The notes under the pieces are model-generated. The model searched no databases. It was not told the DNA's origin and was given only the letters and a program-made list of their open reading frames with translations. The position numbers were made by a program, and so were the translations under genes. Source: Tetmemena sp. SeJ-2015 (taxonomy: Eukaryota; Ciliophora; Spirotrichea; Sporadotrichida; Oxytrichidae). From it: a stretch of 26,118 bases of DNA. Below are positions 20,020 to 26,118 of the stretch, piece by piece. How positions within the stretch are numbered: position 1 is the first letter of the stretch; each line of letters begins with the position of its first letter. The stretch covers positions 1-26,118 of the forward strand of contig JAJKFJ010021659.1 in the NCBI GenBank assembly GCA_027382625.1, given 5' to 3'.

Positions 20020-20401
20020 CTCCCATTTTGATTTTTTTAGAATAATACCTTCTTTGACAGAAAAATGGAGAAGTTTGGAATCATTTAAAACTAATTACTG
20101 AAAAGGGAAGATTCATCGTTATTTGAGCTGATGATCCTAAGAGCTGGCGCCCCATTATAAAAATATCGATTAAAATTAAGCCAGATATATTTATTAAGAT
20201 TTAATTAAAAGTGAAGGACTGCATTATTGACTGTCTAAATTAAAAACGGAAGATGATTAGAGTTTATTAAGTGTGTAAAGTTATAATTATAATTATTTGA
20301 AAGATGTGTGCTGCGCTTCATAACTAGTACGAATCTTTGAGTCTGATAGTTCAATTTTGTTATTTTATTGCATGACGAATCGTGAGTATCCTCTAATTCT
20401 A
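20020..20401. other. AT-rich spacer
   Basis: No defended gene. Short frames on the minus strand near 20110-20160 (MGRQLLGSSAQITMNLP) may be an upstream exon of the 19747-20019 gene. Confidence 0.35.
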
Positions 20402-21383
20402 TCACTCATTTTGCTGTTCGAATTTATAGAAGTCAAGGATTTGAGCTAGCCTCAGATCGATCTCAGTAATGGCTTCTTGAATTCGAAGTGAGAGAACGTC
20501 TTGCGAGTGCATAATATCAAAGCAGATTTAGGCTCCAGTAACTCTCGGCACCTCTTGCGCTTTGACTCATATTAGTGGCCTAGCAGAGACAAGAATTTCT
20601 CAAATTGTGTTTATGCAGGAAAATCGGGCTCATTGAATAATGAAACCACTTACTGAATGTTCTAACCTGCCTGGTTATAGCATCCCTGACTTGCTACTGC
20701 CGATGACTTGCCATTGTGCTTGTGTCTCTCTGCGTAAAAGCGTATGTTCTAGTGACACACTAACTGTGAGTTCGTCGCTGCTAACCTAAAAATAAAGTAC
20801 ATATAGAAGTTAAGAGAGAATTGCTGAGAAAGTTGAGTGCTGATTATGAGGAGATAATTTGAACTAAGCTGAATCATACGCAATCACCTTGAAAGCTGAA
20901 CATGGGAGTGGATAAAAGTGCGAACGGAACTTGTAGTACGCTAGCCATGTCGTAGTAAAATTGGAACTGCATTTCTCTGGGTAATGTGGGACTTGAGATA
21001 TTATCGTCGAATCTTATCTTAAGAATAGCAGATACCTTCTCAGGGTAACTTGCAATTTTTAAAGGCTACTAATGAAGCTAGGATGCTTCATTAGCAGAAT
21101 AAAATTTTTGTCTTACCTTTAAATGCTTTAAATGCTGAAGAGGTGAAACTTTGAGAGAGAGAGAGAGCTATCAGGAATCTATGCGCTTCTAAGTTTAAGA
21201 GTTGCCCTTGGTATGAATTTGACTCTTGGTTGTTAGAGGCACCGTTATTAGATTCTTCAAAATAAAAATCAGTAGCCACTTTTTCGATGCTACTATTCTG
21301 AGCGCTCGGAACAGTTTGAAAGCTAAGTTCATTTTAGGTTCTTCAACATACGTAACCCTGATCTTGCTTAGAGCTAAAGTCAT
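20402..21383 (-). CDS. Multi-exon unknown protein with five micro-introns (minus strand)
   Basis: From an ATG at 21383 (MTLALSKIRVT) to a TGA at 20402-20404. Coding is evident in successive frames joined by GT-AG introns: 21086-21116 (31 nt), 20869-20887 (19), 20629-20653 (25), 20566-20590 (25) and 20533-20551 (19). Reading order: Ser/Asn-rich N-terminus (FYFEESNNGASNNQESNS), SSAFKAFK, then SYPEKVSAILKIRFDDNIS, MQFQFYYDMASVLQVPFAL, a long middle exon (QFKLSPHNQHSTFSAIL, then LLRRETQAQWQVIGSSKSG), PDFPAQTQFEKF, and the C-terminal helix SLRIQEAITEIDLRLAQIL ending FYKFEQQNE. The first junction near 21350 is not settled; a frame change of two remains. The last two introns are needed together. No family was recognised; the C-terminal helix may be a coiled coil. 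Confidence 0.5.
21071..21092. repeat. Perfect 8-bp stem hairpin AATGAAGC/GCTTCATT
   Basis: Stem AATGAAGC, loop TAGGAT, stem GCTTCATT. It overlaps the acceptor end of the 31-nt intron at 21086-21116 of the minus-strand gene. Confidence 0.7.
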
Positions 21384-21565
21384 TTCAGGTTTGAGATAGC
21401 TGCTCTTTATACGACATGTAATATTAAGAGTTTTTTTTGTATTTATGTATGATAATCATAGCTCAAACTAAACTAGATCACGTAAATATTTATACTAGTG
21501 CCAATTATTTGGTGTTTTTATTTTAAAAATTTGCAATTTCAATAGCATTTTCTTCAGATTAAATT

Positions 21566-21735
21566 TGAGATAGTTTAAAATCATAATGTTTTTATAAATA
21601 ATGAGGGAATTAGATCCTTTAAGATCAGTGCAAGAATTTTGAAAAAGAATACAGTCTCTATCTCACTTTTAGGTTTTTGTCTGTGCTTTTATTAGTTGTC
21701 AGTTGAAAGTGATTGTCGACCATTACCGACGTTCC
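21566..21735 (+). repeat. Repeat R2, copy 1
   Basis: Shared with 25962-26118 in the same orientation: GAGATAGTTT...AAAATCATA, then CAAGAATTTTGAA, TCTCACTTTTAGGTTTTTGTC and TAGTTGTCAGTTGAAAGT in one, against CAAGAATTTTGAA, TCGCATTTTAAATATTTTTG and TAGTTGGCAGTTGAGGGT in the other. Confidence 0.7.
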
Positions 21736-22304
21736 GGTTGTTGAAGGTTCTGCTTGTGAATTTCATAGTTATGTTCTTAATTCTTTACATAACTACGCAA
21801 ATGTTAAGCATACTTATTTAACTCTTCTAGCTTGTTTGCAAAGTTGACTATCTGTTTATCAGGATGGATTCCTTACTTGTTCTTTACCCTAATAGCTAGT
21901 AGTAATACATTTAATTAAAATTAGCTCTTTATTTTAAGCGCAATATATTACGAATCGCAGAACAGGTCTCAATCAGCAAGTATTTTTAAGGAAAGCCAAT
22001 CCACGATTATTAATCATATCCATCCCATAATAGAGCGTTTCATTAATCATGATATTTTCTAAGATTTTTCGAAACTTCTGAAGAAATATAGTTACCTAAT
22101 CAAAATTCAAAAATAATGTAACTTTTAGTAATTAAATTAATTTATTAATTGGTATTAATTTTCATTAGTTTTTTTTGAAGAAATTTTTTAATTATTGATT
22201 TCAAATAGGGCAAGATCTTATACATAAATGGCATTTCCTGATTATTTCTAATATTTACAGTCCATATTTACTCTTAAAATTTGTGAAAAGTATTGTTGGA
22301 AATT
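21736..22304. other. AT-rich region, nothing recognised
   Basis: No open frame with protein-like composition, no RNA gene and no clear repeat seen between R2 copy 1 and R1 copy B. Confidence 0.4.
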
Positions 22305-22720
22305 AAATTAAAAACGGTGATTGGTTAAAATAATATATGCATAGTTGCAACTTCATGGCAGTTAAAATGGCTCAAGCACTCTCTAATCTGCAGCTTGCTC
22401 AATATATCATAAAAAATTAATATGAGTTTGTTCTTTAATAATCTCAACAACACTTTTTTTTCATTTAAGAGATATGATGTGCGCATTCCTCCTCATCTCC
22501 ATATTCATCTTCATCTAAACTTGTGTCGCTTATAACTCTGTATTGAGTGCTCCCACACAAAAATTGCAAGGATAAAATTCCTTGGAATTTTATTCTGAAT
22601 CGAATGGTGTGATTTTTATTTAATTTGGACACACTTCAACCATCATTGCTTTTCTCCCTTTCAATTCAAATATTAATTTAATTATTTTTTTATTAAATTC
22701 TCAGCTATATTTAGGGATTT
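22305..22720 (+). repeat. Repeat R1, copy B
   Basis: Starts near AAAACGGTGATTGGTTAAAA and ends near TTAAATTCTCAGCTATATTT. It shares ordered blocks with copy C (direct) and copy D (inverted), including CTGCAGCTTG, AATTAATATGAGTT, GATATGATGTGCGC and CTGAATCGAATGG. On the minus strand it reads MMVEVCPNQIKITPFDSE and, in another frame, ISDTSLDEDEYGDEEEC. Confidence 0.8.
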
Positions 22721-22889
22721 AGAAATTTGATTGAATATAAACCACTGCACCCTTTGTTGCGTTATTTGAGTATATATAGAATTTAAATAATCTATAATTT
22801 TTATTAAATAAAAGTTTTCACCCTCCAGATAGAAATAAAAAGAAATTTACTCTTTTTTTATATTTAAATAAAATTAAGGTATAGTATAA

Positions 22890-23410
22890 AATTTAATTAA
22901 AACCGGTGAATGGTTAAAATATTAAATGGAGAATTACAACTTCGTGTCAGTTAAAATCGTAGATTCAAAACGTGATCTGCAGCTTTTTCGATAGAAAATC
23001 CAAAATTGATATGAGTTACTTCTTTAGCTATCTTCATAGCAACTCTCAACAGTAAGATATGATATGCGCAATATCCCATTTTCCATATATGCTTTTTTGC
23101 TAATTACATAGGATAGTAATACGATTTACTAACTAGTACTACAATAAGTGCTGGTTTTTAAATTGATTATTATTTATTATTCCCTAAATTTTACTTTACT
23201 TTACTTTACTTTTTTGCTAATGTTGTGCGACCTATAACTCTTGACTGAGAGCTCCTTCACAAAAATTTTAAAGTGTTGGAATTACATGCTGAATCGGATG
23301 GAGTCATAATTATTCAAATTGAGCACACTCCAACTGCTACTGATTTATTCTATTTTAATTTAATATTTAATTTAATTCTCTTTTTATTAAATTCTTAGAT
23401 ATATGGGTTT
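22890..23410 (+). repeat. Repeat R1, copy C
   Basis: Starts near AAAACCGGTGAATGGTTAAA and ends near TTAAATTCTTAGATATATGG. It carries the same blocks as copy B with an extra AT-rich part near 23080-23215, which includes the TTTAC tandem run. The R1 peptide is less conserved here (MTPSDSA). Confidence 0.8.
23190..23209 (+). repeat. Tandem TTTAC x4
   Basis: Four perfect copies of the 5-mer TTTAC inside R1 copy C, in the part not shared with copy B. Probably simple-sequence slippage. Confidence 0.85.
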
Positions 23411-23790
23411 TTAGGGTTTTTATTCTTAATGCGTTCAATTATTGTATCTCAAGGAACAGTATGTTATCTAATTGCTCTAAGGGTTTTTTGTAGTCTGACA
23501 TTTTTTGCTACGGAATTCAGTTCACACTTCCTTAGAATTCTGTTCATTTTTTCTTTACTGATAAGAATTGTCTAGAGGTACATTTGCTGATGATAAATTG
23601 TCTGACTAGCAAAATTTGGTCACATGTAGAGAATTTAACTTCTTTCAATTCTATGTAAATAGTGCGGAGAAAATATAATTTATTATGGAGACACTTTCGT
23701 TTCCGGTCCTAGTGACCGAAAAATCATCGAGTAGTTTGTCTGATAGGTAGTTTATATCTACAGATAGTATATTTGCTCATCTTTTTTCTC
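23411..23790. other. AT-rich spacer between R1 copy C and the 23791 gene
   Basis: No gene defended. It contains a short imperfect inverted repeat, CGGTCCTAGTGACCG, at about 23704-23718. Confidence 0.4.
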
Positions 23791-24132
23791 TCATAGAGGA
23801 GTCAATGTATTAGAAGAAGATCTATTTTCTGTGTCTTACCGAGCATAAGATTTAAGTATTTATGATATTGATACATATGTCTAGTAGTTTTGTAATCCCA
23901 ATGATTTGAACTCTTCCAAGATTTTCTTAATGTAGGTTAAGGTGCCATGTCTTGTAGAGGTGGACCAAGACTTTGCAAAGTGAAACTCGTATCCATCAAT
24001 GGGGACAGCCGAGTTCATGTTTTCTAGAATGCAAATGATATCAAGTAACTCTATGACATTTTAAGGTTTGAATCTAACGCAGTTCCATGGAAAAAACCGT
24101 AAGCTTGTTATTCTAGAGGAGGTAAGGACCAT
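23791..24132 (-). CDS. Unknown single-exon protein (113 aa, minus strand)
   Basis: ATG at 24132 (MVLTSSRITSLRFFPWN), preceded directly by an in-frame TGA, and TGA at 23791-23793. Five in-frame TAA/TAG codons are read as Gln. The product looks like a compact globular protein: RFKPQNVIELLDIICILEN, then SAVPIDGYEFHFAKSW, THE-like basic turn STRHGTLTYIKKILEEFKSL, and a Gln/Ser-rich end (SQILKSYARQDTENRSSS). No motif was recognised. It lies immediately left of the inverted R1 copy D, so it may be a host gene beside the repeat or cargo of a repeat pair (copies C and D flank 23411-24170 in opposite orientation). Confidence 0.55.
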
Positions 24133-24164
24133 TCATACACTCGTCATATTTATTTCCTTTCCTA

Positions 24165-24540
24165 TTTATAGCTGATAATTTAATAAAAAAGAGAATTAAA
24201 TTAAAATGGAATAAATCAGTGGTAGTTGAAGTGTGTCAGATTTAAATAATAATTACACCATTCGATTCAGCACGAAAATTCTGAACTTTTGGATCTGTCA
24301 ATTATTAGCGACACAAGTTTTAATGGAAATGATGAAGATGATGAAGAAGTGTGCGTGAGTCATATCTCGCTGCTGAGAGGTGCTGTTGAGATGATTAAAG
24401 AGGGAACTCATATTAATTTTTGATAAGCTATCGAACAAGCTGCAGATGAGGGGGTTAATCTGCGATTACAACTGACACGAAGTTGCAACTCTCCATTTAT
24501 TATTTTAATCAATCATCGATTTTAATTAAAATTCCAACTA
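24165..24540 (-). repeat. Repeat R1, copy D (inverted)
   Basis: Opposite orientation to copies A-C. It begins near GCTGATAATTTAATAAAAAA and ends near CGATTTTAATTAAAATTCC. Shared blocks: CACCATTCGATTCAG, TTAGCGACACAAGTTT, AACTCATATTAATTTTT and GAACAAGCTGCAGAT. Its plus strand encodes VVVEVCQIQIIITPFDSA and, shifted, LLDLSIISDTSFNGNDEDDE continuing to VEMIKEGTHINF before a TGA. Confidence 0.8.
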
Positions 24541-25961
24541 TAATAATATAATTACACACTCAGTTATCTAAAAAAGAGGGTGCGTATGAAGGTATAAAAT
24601 ATAGAATACGAGACAGATGTCAAGGTCATCATTTTAGTATACTTTAGATTGCCTTCATAAGATTATCATAATTATCATTATTAATATAAAAATAACATTT
24701 TTTAAAAAAATCATATTATAGAGTAATTTGGGTAAAAATTTTCTTGCAAAACTTCAAATTGCTAGCCAATATTTTATGATTTATTTTATTTTAAATATAA
24801 ATTTTAACCTAATATTATTTCATATTAGATATGATTGTAAATTAATTTTAAAGTGAAATTATATTTCTTTTTATAATCTGACTATAGTATTAATGGATTT
24901 GTATTTTATTAAACATATGATATATATTTAATAATTATCTATTTTACTTTCAAAAAAAATATAATTAAGTTTCCAGCTATAACAATCAATTAAAGCGATA
25001 TAGCACGAATTAAAATTAGTACATTTGTTAATTGAGTTTGCTAATGTATTTAAATAAGGGTATATAGAACCACTATAATTAATTATAAAATTAAATTAGT
25101 CATAATTATAAATTTGTAGATTTAGTCCTCTTCATATTCTAGTCGTCGCATTTGTAAATATACTCGAGAAAGAAACATAAATAAAATTACCTCTGAGTAC
25201 CTTTCAACTGCAATAAAATTTATTGTTGTGTGAAATATAGAATATTTCCATTTAAAATGTAGAAATTGTACTGAATATTAGTATTAATTATAAAGAGACA
25301 CTAAACTTTAGAGTCCCTTAGTATAATCAGATCAATAAATTTACTATAGGGTATAATACTATATAAAATCATAAAACAAAAGGCTTCTTAATGATTTGTA
25401 GTTGTTAATAAGATAATTATTTTATAATACTAAAAGTAACTGTTATAGTCATTCGGTCAGCTCAGATTTTACATTACTAACAAAAATTCAGCTTTTGAGT
25501 TAGTTGCAAATCTTCTCTGTCCTTACACAACTATTTAGAATTCGATTCGAAATCAGGATTTTTTAGAATGATGGAGGCAATCCCGATAAGGGCTGAAAGG
25601 AAAAGAAAAAAATTACTTTTTTAAAAGATGGTTTAGCAATACTTTGATAACCTATTAGCGCTTTCAGTAACAACTTTTATGATGACATACTCGCAGTAAG
25701 TCTTCCTTCGTCCAGGCCTTAAAGTAAGAAACTGAATATTGTGTGTGAATAATTTAGGCTGAATAAATAATATCATACTTAGTTAAAGCTTAAGTAAGTA
25801 TTTAATTAAATTCTTAACCCATTTAGATCATTCAAAATCTATTAGATTAAATTTGAGAACTAAATATAATTAAAAAATATGTTATAGGATGAAAATGAAT
25901 ACTTGATCGAAAGTAAGCAAAACCTAATTAAGATAGATTTCTTGAGCAAAGTTCGATATAA
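24541..25961. other. Very AT-rich region, no gene seen
   Basis: Long A/T runs. I found no frame with protein-like residue patterns and no RNA gene. It probably is intergenic or repeat-derived. Confidence 0.45.
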
Positions 25962-26118
25962 TAAAATAGAGATAGTTTTAAAGCATACTATTTTTTAATT
26001 TAATGATGGAGTCAACTCCTATCAAATCAGGACAAGAATTTTGAATATACATTCCCAATCGCATTTTAAATATTTTTGTCTGCCCTTTGAGTAGTTGGCA
26101 GTTGAGGGTAAAAGAAGT
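25962..26118 (+). repeat. Repeat R2, copy 2 (cut by window end)
   Basis: Direct partner of 21566-21735, as described there. It continues beyond the window. Confidence 0.65.

Noticed and set aside
1..26118. Telomere-like C4A4 or C4A2 arrays marking TBE-type ends or chromosome ends
   Set aside because: None seen. The CACCCCAAA and GGGGTGG words at 14787-15076 belong to the 21-bp unit, not to a telomeric repeat.
1..26118. tRNA, rRNA or CRISPR loci
   Set aside because: No cloverleaf with a T-loop motif, no rRNA core words and no regularly spaced repeats with unique spacers were found by reading both strands.

Overview
This window reads as nuclear DNA of a ciliate. The strongest evidence is the genetic code. 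Several long frames on both strands make sense only if TAA and TAG are read as glutamine and TGA alone stops (for example 15619-16320 and 12007-12954 on +, and 23791-24132 on -). Genes with resident base composition also contain very short GT-AG introns, mostly 19-52 nt (23 nt at 15128-15150, 23 nt at 7692-7714, 21 nt at 9660-9680). I saw no telomeric repeats, tRNA, rRNA or CRISPR array. The mobile elements fit germline (micronuclear) DNA, but this is inference and I cannot name the species. Because only TGA stops, chance open frames are long here. I therefore relied on residue patterns, frame continuity and intron logic rather than on openness alone, and gave weak cases low confidence.

Layout. 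Positions 1-9720 are dominated by the minus strand. They hold pieces of one or more large proteins with glycine-rich repeats typical of right-handed parallel beta-helix surface proteins (about 218-1475, 2844-3760 and 5480-7990). A different upstream part (about 7990-9720) carries a cysteine-containing region and a very acidic linker. Two blocks without the repeat pattern (about 1476-2843 and 3761-5479) lie between the pieces. Positions 9721-12960 are a G+C-richer block with intronless plus-strand genes of unknown function (9725-10642 and 11332-12954), probably a decaying mobile element. Positions 12960-15400 hold three small resident genes: a minus-strand gene (13338-13956), a divergent plus-strand gene (14279-14996) and a small zinc-finger gene (15083-15354). 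Between the first two is an AT-rich spacer with many CTTAATT/AATTAAG words.

Positions 15600-17640 are a second G+C-rich mobile element. Its plus-strand gene (15619-16320) converges, with one base between stops, on a minus-strand DDE (IS630/Tc1-type) transposase (16322-17626) that is broken by four in-frame TGA codons. Next comes a short gene with one in-frame TGA (17696-18061).

From 18060 to the end the DNA is AT-rich. It holds a few host-like genes (19039-19701 +, 19747-20019 -, a multi-intron gene 20402-21383 -, and 23791-24132 -) and two dispersed repeat families. R1 has four copies, one inverted; R2 has two copies, one cut by the window end. I could not assign a pathway. What links the genes is genome ecology: resident genes with tiny introns, intronless transposon genes that are accumulating TGA codons, and recent repeat copies.
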